This document shows, in pieces, positions 41,609 through 47,963 of a DNA stretch of 53,706 nucleotides. Position 1 is the first letter of the stretch, and every line of letters begins with the position of its first letter. Below the pieces are notes generated by a model. The model was not told where the DNA came from and searched no databases. It saw only the letters and a list, made by a program, of their open reading frames with translations. The stretch spans positions 1 to 53,706 of the forward strand of contig JAEDJS010000006.1 in the NCBI GenBank assembly GCA_016296205.1. Direction: 5' to 3'. The position numbers and the translations under genes were made by a program. The stretch is from Treponema sp. (lineage in GTDB: Bacteria; Spirochaetota; Spirochaetia; Treponematales; Treponemataceae).

Positions 41609-41788
41609 TTAGTTTGAGCTAGATACCAGTTCCACCTTTGAAATCTTGTTTTCTACAAGCCGCCGGCTTATAACAACTGCAATTCTATCTATTGCATTGT
41701 CAAGGTAATTGATATCCTGGATTTTTTTCTGCAGCTCAATAATACGAGCTTCGGAATCAAATTTAACTGCATCAGTTTGTTTTGGCAT
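41609..41788 (-). CDS. Small conserved-context protein (59 residues), unknown function
   Basis: A short frame of 59 residues, ATG 41788 to TAA 41609, reads MPKQTDAVKFDSEARIIEL, then a helical stretch with KKIQDINYLDNAIDRIAV and a basic SRRLVENKIS segment. It starts three bases after the yraN stop and sits between yraN and the operon terminator. The heptad-like Ile/Leu pattern suggests one long helix or coiled coil. I do not recognise a family. Coding is supported by operon position and amphipathic pattern only. Confidence 0.6.
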   Translation of the reverse strand: MPKQTDAVKFDSEARIIELQKKIQDINYLDNAIDRIAVVISRRLVENKISKVELVSSSN

Positions 41789-41791
41789 ACA

Positions 41792-42151
41792 TTACTCCGA
41801 AAAAGCATTTTCTATATGATATACCGGCTCCAGTCCCGGCACATCAACTGCGAGAACATCAAATCTTATGTACCCGTTACTATATTGTCGATGATTTTGC
41901 ACAAAGTATTTAGCAGTTTTAATAATTTTTTTTTGTTTTGTTAAATTTAATACATGTGAAAGAGTGTCCAGATCTCCGTTAGGAAGAGTTTTTACCTCTA
42001 CAAATACTAAAAAATCGTTTTTCTGGCATATTATATCGATTTCACCAGTTCGAGTGCGAAAATTTCTTTGAATTATTGTATATCCATTAGTTTCCAGAAA
42101 ACGGGCGGCTTTATCTTCGCCATAGTTTCCTGTATCTTTACGATTATCCAA
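41792..42151 (-). CDS. yraN: YraN family protein (UPF0102, predicted endonuclease fold)
   Basis: YraN proteins have a PD-(D/E)XK nuclease fold of uncertain function. The protein shows GNYGEDKAARFLETNGYTII, NFRTRTGEIDIICQKN (catalytic Glu and Asp) and FLVFVEVKTLPNG (ExK), then IRFDVLAVD. The start is uncertain because there is no ATG: a TTG at 42151 directly after the upstream TGA, with GGAAGAAG six bases before it, fits family length (119 residues). A TTG at 42193 would add 14 residues that are only a frame-shifted reading of the acidic repeat upstream. Confidence 0.85.
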   Translation of the reverse strand: MDNRKDTGNYGEDKAARFLETNGYTIIQRNFRTRTGEIDIICQKNDFLVFVEVKTLPNGDLDTLSHVLNLTKQKKIIKTAKYFVQNHRQYSNGYIRFDVLAVDVPGLEPVYHIENAFSE

Positions 42152-42152
42152 A

Positions 42153-42482
42153 TCAGACTTCTTCCAGTTCTTCCAATTCTTCCAACTCGTCAATTTCTTC
42201 CAGTTCTTCTACAACAGGCTGCTGCAACTTTTCCGGAGTTTTCTGGGTTACCTGCTGTTCAACATTTTCTGGAAAAAGTTTTTTTACCTGATCTTCCGAA
42301 AGTTTTCTCCCAGCGGTAAAGAGATTCTCTATATTCCATCTTTTTATAGCAAAAATATGATATTTTTTTACTTTTTTATTTGCAGCAAGAAACATATTTT
42401 TACCGTCAAGAAAAAATACCGGCTCAGAATACACTGAACCTTCAGTAATTTCATCAACTGAAATTCGTCTCATTTCACCCAT
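42153..42482 (-). CDS. Small hypothetical protein with acidic Glu-Leu repeat tail
   Basis: The 109-residue protein is not assigned. Its first ~57 residues (RRISVDEITEGSVYSEPVFF, LAANKKVKKYHIFAIKRWNI) resemble the short beta/helix module often found before HD or HD-GYP domains in spirochaetal proteins (SV.EL.eG...a.pv...d....l.kG..ltkehI..Lk.wgI), but no HD domain follows. A Gln/Pro linker leads to a C-terminal tail of repeated Glu-Glu-Leu (EELEEIDELEELEELEEV), encoded by near-tandem GAAGAA(C/T)TG units. It lies between the FlhB-like gene and yraN. A motility or c-di-GMP-related role is a guess. Confidence 0.72.
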   Translation of the reverse strand: MGEMRRISVDEITEGSVYSEPVFFLDGKNMFLAANKKVKKYHIFAIKRWNIENLFTAGRKLSEDQVKKLFPENVEQQVTQKTPEKLQQPVVEELEEIDELEELEELEEV

Positions 42483-42500
42483 TTTGCAAATTTTCTCCCT

Positions 42501-42773
42501 CTATTTTGAATCAATTTTATTTTCTATATTCTGAATAACTGCAAAAATCTTAGCAACTTCTTCAAATATTTCTTCAGGAATACATTCATCAATTTCGGAA
42601 GCGAGAAGTACATTTGAAAGTAAATCATTTTCTATAACCGGCACATTATTTTCTTTTGCCAGCTGTAAAATTTTTTCTGCCAGCACACCTTTTGCCTTTG
42701 CAGAAATAATAGGCGCATAATCACCAGATTTATACTTCAAGGTTACTGCAATTTTTTCTTCAATATTTTTCAT
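42501..42773 (-). CDS. FlhB C-terminal domain homologue (FlhX/YlqH-like)
   Basis: The 90-residue protein corresponds to the cytoplasmic C-terminal part of FlhB, the flagellar export switch: VTLKYKSGDYAPIISAKAKG, AEKILQLAKENNVPVIEND, LLASEIDECIPEEIFEEVAKIFAVI. No NPTH autocleavage motif or transmembrane region is present, as in B. subtilis YlqH and other stand-alone FlhB2/FlhX proteins. The upstream gene encodes a FliK-like protein, matching the ylqG-ylqH pair of Bacillus in the same trmD-operon context. The start is ATG 42773; its ribosome site lies inside a 14-base tandem repeat (42775-42830). Confidence 0.87.
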   Translation of the reverse strand: MKNIEEKIAVTLKYKSGDYAPIISAKAKGVLAEKILQLAKENNVPVIENDLLSNVLLASEIDECIPEEIFEEVAKIFAVIQNIENKIDSK

Positions 42774-42774
42774 C

Positions 42775-42830
42775 AATGAACCTACACTAATGAACCTACA
42801 CTAATGCACCTACACTAATGCACCTACACT
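42775..42830 (-). repeat. Four tandem 14-base repeats between the FliK-like and FlhB-like genes
   Basis: Units 42775-42788 and 42789-42802 read AATGAACCTACACT; 42803-42816 and 42817-42830 read AATGCACCTACACT (plus strand). On the coding strand each unit contains TAGG(T)NCAT. The first unit contains the TAG stop of the FliK-like gene and the last supplies the ribosome site of the FlhB-like gene, whose ATG lies two bases beyond. Confidence 0.93.
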
Positions 42831-43789
42831 GTCTGGTCAACAAAAAGCAGATTCTGATCAGTTGAACAGATTCCGGTTATTTTTGCATCTTCACTCCACT
42901 GTGCTCCCAACTGCCTTAAAAATTCTTCTTTAATTTCCAGATCAACTTGGGGTTCACTGTAAAACAAAGTTTTTTGAAGCACACCCATATTGTAGTATAA
43001 CATAAACCACAATGTTTTTTCCACATTTTTTTCAATCGAATTTACACTAAGGCTTACTTTTTCCGTTTGTTTTGTTTCTGTGTTGATTAAAATTCTAAGC
43101 AGACCCCGCCGGTTTTTATCCTGATGCTGCCACTGGTATGGCAAAATAATCCAGTGCATTTTGTCCCGGGCAAGATGATTTTGAATGGCCAGAAGATCCT
43201 GCTCACTTTGATTTTTACCGTTTCCGCTGTTATGCCCTGACTGGTCTGCATTTTCTAATACAGTCAGATATTTTTCTATTGTTTCCTGCTGGCTTTCAAT
43301 TCCGTCTTCCAGAAGTAACGCTGCAAGTTCTGATGATTTTTTTGATTTTGATGAAAATTTCTTTCCAATGAGTTGTGCTTTACTGATAATTTTTCCGTCC
43401 AGTTTAAAACCGCTTTGTTCCATAAATTTTACAATCTGCAGAACTTCGGCATTTACTGGCACTCCATAATTATTCAAAAGATTAGTAAGACTTTGGCTTA
43501 AAGGTTGAATTTCAGAAGCCGTGGTTTCCAGAACAGATTCCGGAGTAAGATAAATTGTGCCCTGTTTTGAAAACACCTGAGCTTTAAAATTTTGCCCGGG
43601 AACAAGAACAACCTGGCTTTTAACATTGATTTGCTGCCCGTTTACAATTACTGAATAATTATTGCCTCCTAAATCAGATAAAACCCGGACCGCAACAGAT
43701 TTAAAAAAAGAACTGCCCCCAAACTGTGAATTATTCACAACATTGGGAGCAGCACTAGAAATATTTGGATTAGTTGAATTAACTACCAA
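42824..43789 (-). CDS. FliK-like flagellar hook-length control domain protein (YlqG-like)
   Basis: The 321-residue protein begins with an Asn/Ser-rich tail, then a beta-rich module (VRVLSDLGGNNYSVIVNGQQINVKSQ...GQNFKAQVF) like those before FliK C-terminal domains. A helical middle (about 90-200) follows, then a Ser/Asn/Gln-rich stretch and a C-terminal domain (MHWIILPYQWQHQDKNRRGLLRILI, SVNSIEKNVEKTLWFML). That layout and its position before the FlhB-like gene match YlqG of Bacillus. It could help control export-substrate switching; the functional link is inferred. No ATG is available: TTG 43789 follows the rplS stop by 14 bases. The stop is TAG inside the tandem repeat. Confidence 0.72.
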   Translation of the reverse strand: MVVNSTNPNISSAAPNVVNNSQFGGSSFFKSVAVRVLSDLGGNNYSVIVNGQQINVKSQVVLVPGQNFKAQVFSKQGTIYLTPESVLETTASEIQPLSQSLTNLLNNYGVPVNAEVLQIVKFMEQSGFKLDGKIISKAQLIGKKFSSKSKKSSELAALLLEDGIESQQETIEKYLTVLENADQSGHNSGNGKNQSEQDLLAIQNHLARDKMHWIILPYQWQHQDKNRRGLLRILINTETKQTEKVSLSVNSIEKNVEKTLWFMLYYNMGVLQKTLFYSEPQVDLEIKEEFLRQLGAQWSEDAKITGICSTDQNLLFVDQTV

Positions 43790-43803
43790 TTATTTTCCAG
43801 CAA

Positions 43804-44211
43804 TTAGTTTTCAGCTTTCTTTTCTGCGTAAGCTGCACGGGATTCAGCCAGACGTTTGTTAGCTTTTTCACCGATAAATTCTTTAATCTTAGCATCTTTA
43901 CCAATCTTTTCACGGATGTAGTAGAGCTTAGAACGGCGGATTTTACCCTGCTTTACAACTTCGATTTTCTGGATACGTGGGCTGTTTACTGGGAATACAC
44001 GTTCAACACCAACGTTGTAGCTCAATTTGCGAACTGTAAATGTTCTGCGAGCACCAGAATTCTTAATGCAAAGTACAAGACCTTCAAAAATCTGAATACG
44101 TTCTGTTTTACCTTCAACAATTTTGAAGTAAACTTTTACTGTATCACCAACGCGGAAGTTTTCTGCGTTAGGCTTTTTCTGTGATTCTTCAATGGTTTTA
44201 ATAAGATCCAT
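43804..44211 (-). CDS. rplS: 50S ribosomal protein L19
   Basis: L19 sits at the 30S-50S interface. The 135-residue protein has the family signatures FRVGDTVKVYFKIVEGKTERIQIFEG, FTVRKLSYNVGVERVFPVNSPRI and RRSKLYYIREKIGKDAKI. A C-terminal extension (KANKRLAESRAAYAEKK) is common in spirochaetes. The start is two bases after the trmD stop. Confidence 0.97.
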   Translation of the reverse strand: MDLIKTIEESQKKPNAENFRVGDTVKVYFKIVEGKTERIQIFEGLVLCIKNSGARRTFTVRKLSYNVGVERVFPVNSPRIQKIEVVKQGKIRRSKLYYIREKIGKDAKIKEFIGEKANKRLAESRAAYAEKKAEN

Positions 44212-44213
44212 TT

Positions 44214-44984
44214 CTATTTCCTCTTTTTCTTTTTACCAACATTTTTTTGACAGGTTGATTCTGTTAGTTCTTCGATCATTTTTTCTGCTTCTTGAGTAAG
44301 AGTACCGTTCAACCTTCCCTGCACTATCAGATCTGGTCTGTTGCGCAAAGTTTTCTGAAGGCTCTTTCTAAGACGCCACTTTCGGATTTCTTCGTGGTTA
44401 CCACTAAGCAAAACCTGTGGTACTTCCATGCCCTTATATACATTTGGCCTTGTATACTGGGGATATTCCAAAAGGCAGCCAGTAAAACTTTCTTCATCCA
44501 GACTTTCGTGGCTTATAACGTTATCTACCAGACGATAAACTGTATCAACTATAACAGTTGCGGCAAGTTCACCACTGGACATTACATAATCTCCAATTGA
44601 GATTTCTTCATCCACGTAAGTATCAATAATCCGCTGGTCAATACCTTCGTATCTTCCGCAAATTAGGACTATTTCGTCTTTTTGGCTTAATTCCTGAGCT
44701 TTTTTCTGCGTAAGAGGCTTTCCGCTTGGTGTAACATAAATTACATGCTTTTTGTAAGCCTTAACACTGTCTAAAGCACAGCCTAAAGGTTCCGGCAACA
44801 ACAATTGTCCGGCTCCTCCGCCATATGTTCCGTCATCACATGTGTGGTGTTTATCTAAGGCAAAATTCCTGATATTCACCAAATCGTAGGCAATAATTCC
44901 CTTTTCCACCGCCTTTGCCATGATCGAACTTTCAAAAAAGGCCCGTGGTATTTCAGGGAACAAGGTCAGCACAGTAAATTTCAT
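44214..44984 (-). CDS. trmD: tRNA (guanine-37-N1)-methyltransferase
   Basis: TrmD methylates G37 next to the anticodon, preventing +1 frameshifts. The 256-residue protein has LTLFPEIPRAFFESSIMAKA, DKHHTCDDGTYGGGAGQLL, the trefoil-knot SAM motif VLICGRYEGIDQRIIDTYVDEEISIGDYVMSSGELA and YTRPNVYKGMEVPQVLLSGNH. It ends with a Lys-rich tail. It lies five bases after rimM in the conserved rpsP operon. Confidence 0.97.
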   Translation of the reverse strand: MKFTVLTLFPEIPRAFFESSIMAKAVEKGIIAYDLVNIRNFALDKHHTCDDGTYGGGAGQLLLPEPLGCALDSVKAYKKHVIYVTPSGKPLTQKKAQELSQKDEIVLICGRYEGIDQRIIDTYVDEEISIGDYVMSSGELAATVIVDTVYRLVDNVISHESLDEESFTGCLLEYPQYTRPNVYKGMEVPQVLLSGNHEEIRKWRLRKSLQKTLRNRPDLIVQGRLNGTLTQEAEKMIEELTESTCQKNVGKKKKRK

Positions 44985-44989
44985 TGGAA

Positions 44990-45574
44990 TTACTCCAGAA
45001 TCCAGAGGTGCATCAGCTGCATCCTTTTGTTAATAACATCAATCTTTCCCCAGAAACCATTTCCAAAGGGAACCAATACAGTACGGAATTCACCGCTTTC
45101 TGTTTTAGTTTTAATGTTGTTAGCTTCAAGCAAACAGCACTCGGACAGCTTTATCTCGACGAGATAACCCGATCCGCCTTCCATTACGTTTGTGACTGTT
45201 CCAATTTTATAAGAAACTGGTGCAGTATTACCTGCCGTTACATCTTCGTAATTCACTGAACATCCTTTAAGATCTTCAATGTAATACTCACCTTCCTGCA
45301 ATTGATGAGCAAATTCTCGGGGAACTACGATCTGCCACTTGTTAAACTTTGCAGCGTCTTCAGGTGTGCTTATTCCCTCAAGCTTCATGTACAACAGACT
45401 TCCATTAAAATAAGTTTCTTCTATAAAAAACTTCTTTCTAACATTTCCATCTGTCAAAGTCACTTCGTCCATATCATCAAAATGATCATACTCGCCGGAA
45501 GTGCTTTCCACTTTAAATTCGCCCGAAAGTCCATGAGAACCGCGGACAATTCCAACAACAAACTCCTCTGTCAT
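44990..45574 (-). CDS. rimM: Ribosome maturation factor RimM
   Basis: RimM assists 30S head assembly and binds S19. The 194-residue protein has VGIVRGSHGLSGEFKVESTS, LYMKLEGISTPEDAAKFNKW, and a C-terminal PRC-barrel-like domain with GEYYIEDLKGC, IGTVTNVMEGGSGYLVEIK and LVPFGNGFWGKIDVINKRM. The more usual IP.v...V..VD-type ending is modified. Its ATG overlaps the KH gene stop by one base. Confidence 0.94.
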   Translation of the reverse strand: MTEEFVVGIVRGSHGLSGEFKVESTSGEYDHFDDMDEVTLTDGNVRKKFFIEETYFNGSLLYMKLEGISTPEDAAKFNKWQIVVPREFAHQLQEGEYYIEDLKGCSVNYEDVTAGNTAPVSYKIGTVTNVMEGGSGYLVEIKLSECCLLEANNIKTKTESGEFRTVLVPFGNGFWGKIDVINKRMQLMHLWILE

Positions 45575-45807
45575 CAGTCAAGAATTTCCAGGCTGTAACG
45601 CTTTCCGTCCTTGCCTGCTGTTGCGCTCAATACTGTGCGAAGAGCTTTAGCAATACGACCGTATTTGCCAATAACCTTTCCAATATCACCCTGGGCAACA
45701 CTGAGTTCCAATACCGGACCCTGTTCGCCGACTGTTTCTTTTACAGAGACTGCATCAGGATCATCGACCAGTGACTTTGCAATGAATTCAATCAGGTCTT
45801 TTTCCAT
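45574..45807 (-). CDS. khpA: KH domain RNA-binding protein KhpA (YlqC-like)
   Basis: The 77-residue protein is almost entirely one KH domain: EFIAKSLVDDPDAVSVKE, then the RNA-binding loop VIGKYGRIAKALRTVL (GKYG). KhpA-type proteins bind RNA broadly, often with KhpB/Jag. It lies between rpsP and rimM, the standard location. Confidence 0.95.
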   Translation of the reverse strand: MEKDLIEFIAKSLVDDPDAVSVKETVGEQGPVLELSVAQGDIGKVIGKYGRIAKALRTVLSATAGKDGKRYSLEILD

Positions 45808-45831
45808 GCTAGGTTTCCCCCTGTAAAAAAA

Positions 45832-46098
45832 TTATTTAGATATTGTCGGACGGCTTACTGTAAGACCTTTCTTGTTGAAGAGCTTCTTTACAGTTGCTGT
45901 TGGTTGAGCACCTACTGACATCCAGTATTTTGCTCTTTCAGCATCGAAAACAACCTGTGATTCTTCTGCAGCGATTGGATGAAAGTGTCCAATTTCTTCG
46001 ATAGTTGTACCATCACGTGGTTTTCTTGAGTCCTGAACTACAATACGGTAGTCTGGGCGTTTTGCTGTACCAAACTTCTTAAGTCTGATTTTTACCAT
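45832..46098 (-). CDS. rpsP: 30S ribosomal protein S16
   Basis: The 88-residue protein shows the S16 signatures VKIRLKKFGTAKRPDYRIVV, SRKPRDGTTIEEIGHFHP and AKYWMSVGAQPTATVKKLF. It is the first gene of the operon rpsP-khpA-rimM-trmD-rplS, which continues into flagellar and yraN genes. AGGAGG-type ribosome site (GGAGGAATAA) before the ATG. Confidence 0.97.
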   Translation of the reverse strand: MVKIRLKKFGTAKRPDYRIVVQDSRKPRDGTTIEEIGHFHPIAAEESQVVFDAERAKYWMSVGAQPTATVKKLFNKKGLTVSRPTISK

Positions 46099-46183
46099 TT
46101 ATTCCTCCAAAGATCCAGCTAGTGGACCTAATTTGCATATTTAAAAACAGGGCAATTTAAAATAAACCCTAGTTTGACAACCT

Positions 46184-46212
46184 AATTTATATCAAAAAAC
46201 AAAAAGTGTCAA
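46184..46212 (-). promoter_or_regulatory. Promoter of the rpsP operon
   Basis: Minus strand TTGACA (46207-46212), followed by overlapping -10 candidates TATAAA (46186-46191, spacing 15) and TAAATT (46184-46189, spacing 17). The leader to the rpsP ATG is about 80 bases; I see no riboswitch or clear protein-binding structure in it. Between this promoter and 46311 nothing coding is seen. Confidence 0.6.
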
Positions 46213-46311
46213 CGGGAAAAGTTGGTTTTATGCCTTATTTTACAAGGTTTTCAAAGATTTTCCAATATGCCCCACTATTAAAACTACCGCTTATAATACT
46301 AAAATCTAACC

Positions 46312-46585
46312 ATGATTTTTGATTATGTTGATTTTCACACTCATCTGGATTTCTCCCCTCACCAGCAGTATTCCACCACTCTTGAATGTATAACTCAAAA
46401 CAGAATTTTAACTGTAGCTTGATAGTGTAAACATCAAAGGTTTTAAAGAGAACAAAAAGCTTGAACTAAAAGGTGCAAATAATCTGATAATTCCAACATT
46501 TGGAATTCATCCCGGATATTTAAATGAATTGCCAGAAAATGAACAGGAAGCAGTTGAAATTCTTTCAGAGGCAGGATTACTTTGA
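46312..46585 (+). pseudogene. Remnant of a second TatD-family hydrolase gene
   Basis: ATG 46312 opens a frame reading MIFDYVDFHTHLDFSPHQQ, the N-terminal metal motif of TatD proteins, ending at TGA 46420-46422 after TVA. The next reading frame continues the same family: SVNIKGFKENKKLELKG, IIPTFGIHPGYLNELPEN, stopping at TGA 46583-46585. So one frameshift separates two pieces, and everything after the FGIHPG region (catalytic Glu, later His and Asp) is gone. The right end collides with the 3' end of oppF. An intact TatD gene is at 39906. This is a broken gene, not a functional short protein. Confidence 0.82.
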
Positions 46586-47560
46586 ACAGAAGAAACAGCG
46601 GACAAAATGATTTTCTGAAATTTCTTTTAACTCCGGTTTCTGTTTGCAGCAGATTTCCTGTGCCATTAAACAACGGTGAGCATAAGGACACCCGTCTTCT
46701 TTCTGCAGCATAGTTTTTACTTCAACATTTTTAAACTGATTGCCAGAATCAACTGTTTCAAAAAGAAGTTTTGTATAAGGATGGAGACAATTTTTATCAA
46801 AATCTTTTGCAGGGGCTTCCTCCACCATTACTCCACGATACATTACTCCAATTCTGTCGCAAAAATAACAAGTTACTTTAAGATCATGGGCTATAAACAA
46901 AATGCTGAGATTCAACTTTTTGCGAAGTTCACACAAAAGATTCAGCACCTGCCCCTGAATGCTAACATCAAGAGCACTTACAACTTCATCACAGATAATA
47001 AATTCACATTCCATAATGAGAGCCCGGGCTATTGAAATTCTCTGACGCTGCCCACCGGAAAATTCATTAGGCTTTCTATACAAATCCCTTTTATCAAGTC
47101 CAACCAGTTGAATTATCTGCTGAGCCTTTAAAATCATCTGCTCTCTGGAAAGTTTTTTTTCACTGTACTTTAATCCGTCAGTAAGAATTTGAAGCACATT
47201 CATACGTGGATTTAGAGAACGGCTGGGATCCTGAAAAATATATTTGATTTTTTCCCGGTATGATTTTAATTTCTTTCCTTTAAGTTGAGTAACATCATAT
47301 TCCTGACCATCAGCACTTTTAAAAATAATCTGACCGCCTGTAACCGGAAACATTTTTACAAGACATTTTGCCGTTGTACTTTTTCCGCATCCACTTTCAC
47401 CGGCAAGCCCATAAGTTGAACCTCTGGGAATTAAAAGATTAACATCGTCAACTGCATAAACCTTTTTGCTTTCTTTAGAAAAAAATCCGCTTTCGAGGCT
47501 AAAACTTTTACAGAGGTTTTTTGTAGAAATAATGAAATCTTTTTGCGCATCCATAAACAT
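46577..47560 (-). CDS. oppF: Oligopeptide ABC transporter ATP-binding protein OppF
   Basis: The 327-residue ATPase has Walker A GESGCGKST, Q-loop YIFQDPSRSLNPRM, signature FSGGQRQRISIARAL, Walker B FIICDEVVSALDVS and the C-terminal oligopeptide-transporter Cys region (CPYAHRCLMAQEICC). It pairs with the OppD half of the upstream fusion. It follows the TrpR-like gene by six bases. Two ATG codons lie close together (47560 and 47554) without a strong ribosome site. Its 3' end overlaps the tatD remnant. Confidence 0.93.
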   Translation of the reverse strand: MFMDAQKDFIISTKNLCKSFSLESGFFSKESKKVYAVDDVNLLIPRGSTYGLAGESGCGKSTTAKCLVKMFPVTGGQIIFKSADGQEYDVTQLKGKKLKSYREKIKYIFQDPSRSLNPRMNVLQILTDGLKYSEKKLSREQMILKAQQIIQLVGLDKRDLYRKPNEFSGGQRQRISIARALIMECEFIICDEVVSALDVSIQGQVLNLLCELRKKLNLSILFIAHDLKVTCYFCDRIGVMYRGVMVEEAPAKDFDKNCLHPYTKLLFETVDSGNQFKNVEVKTMLQKEDGCPYAHRCLMAQEICCKQKPELKEISENHFVRCFFCSK

Positions 47561-47566
47561 TAAAAA

Positions 47567-47890
47567 TTAATTGTCTTTTTTATAAATTTGCAGCAGTTTT
47601 TTAAATGCGGAATTTTCTTTTTTAAGTTCTCTGGCACCACGGGTTATATTGCACAATGACATGGAAAGTTCTTTTGATATTTCGCGCTGCTTTTTACCTG
47701 CATCCAAAGCTTTAACAAGCTTCCATCTGTTTCCAAAATCTTTAAGTTCGGCAGGAGTAAAAAGGCATCCAAACAGGTCATACATAAAATCTTTATCTGA
47801 AATTGAAGCAATCAGATCAGAAAGTTCCCGCACAGTTTTTTCTTCGTAAATTGGTTCATCAATAGGCTTTGATTTTTCTGTTTCTTCCAT
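47567..47890 (-). CDS. TrpR/YerC/YecD-like DNA-binding regulator
   Basis: The 107-residue protein has a ~30-residue Glu/Lys-rich start, then a helical domain of the Trp-repressor superfamily: MYDLFGCLFTPAELKDFGNRWKLVKAL, the helix-turn-helix KKQREISKELSMSLCNITRGARELK. The GxxQREIS...ITRGS/ARxLK pattern is that of TrpR and YerC/YecD proteins. ATG 47890 has GGGGGAGAAGG upstream. It lies between the OppC-OppD fusion and oppF, so it may regulate this peptide operon, perhaps with tryptophan as ligand; neither is shown by sequence. YerC-type function without Trp is equally possible. Confidence 0.88.
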   Translation of the reverse strand: MEETEKSKPIDEPIYEEKTVRELSDLIASISDKDFMYDLFGCLFTPAELKDFGNRWKLVKALDAGKKQREISKELSMSLCNITRGARELKKENSAFKKLLQIYKKDN

Positions 47891-47963
47891 TTGTCCTTCT
47901 CCCCCTTTAATAATAAACAAAAATTTGCGTTTCTATAAAAAGATACAAATATAATAACACACT

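Noticed and set aside
42775..42830. Tandem repeats as a CRISPR array
   Set aside because: Units abut without spacers and there are no cas genes; it is a short tandem repeat.
46099..46311. Riboswitch or ribosomal-protein leader before rpsP
   Set aside because: No stable conserved hairpin or known motif; only promoter elements are seen.
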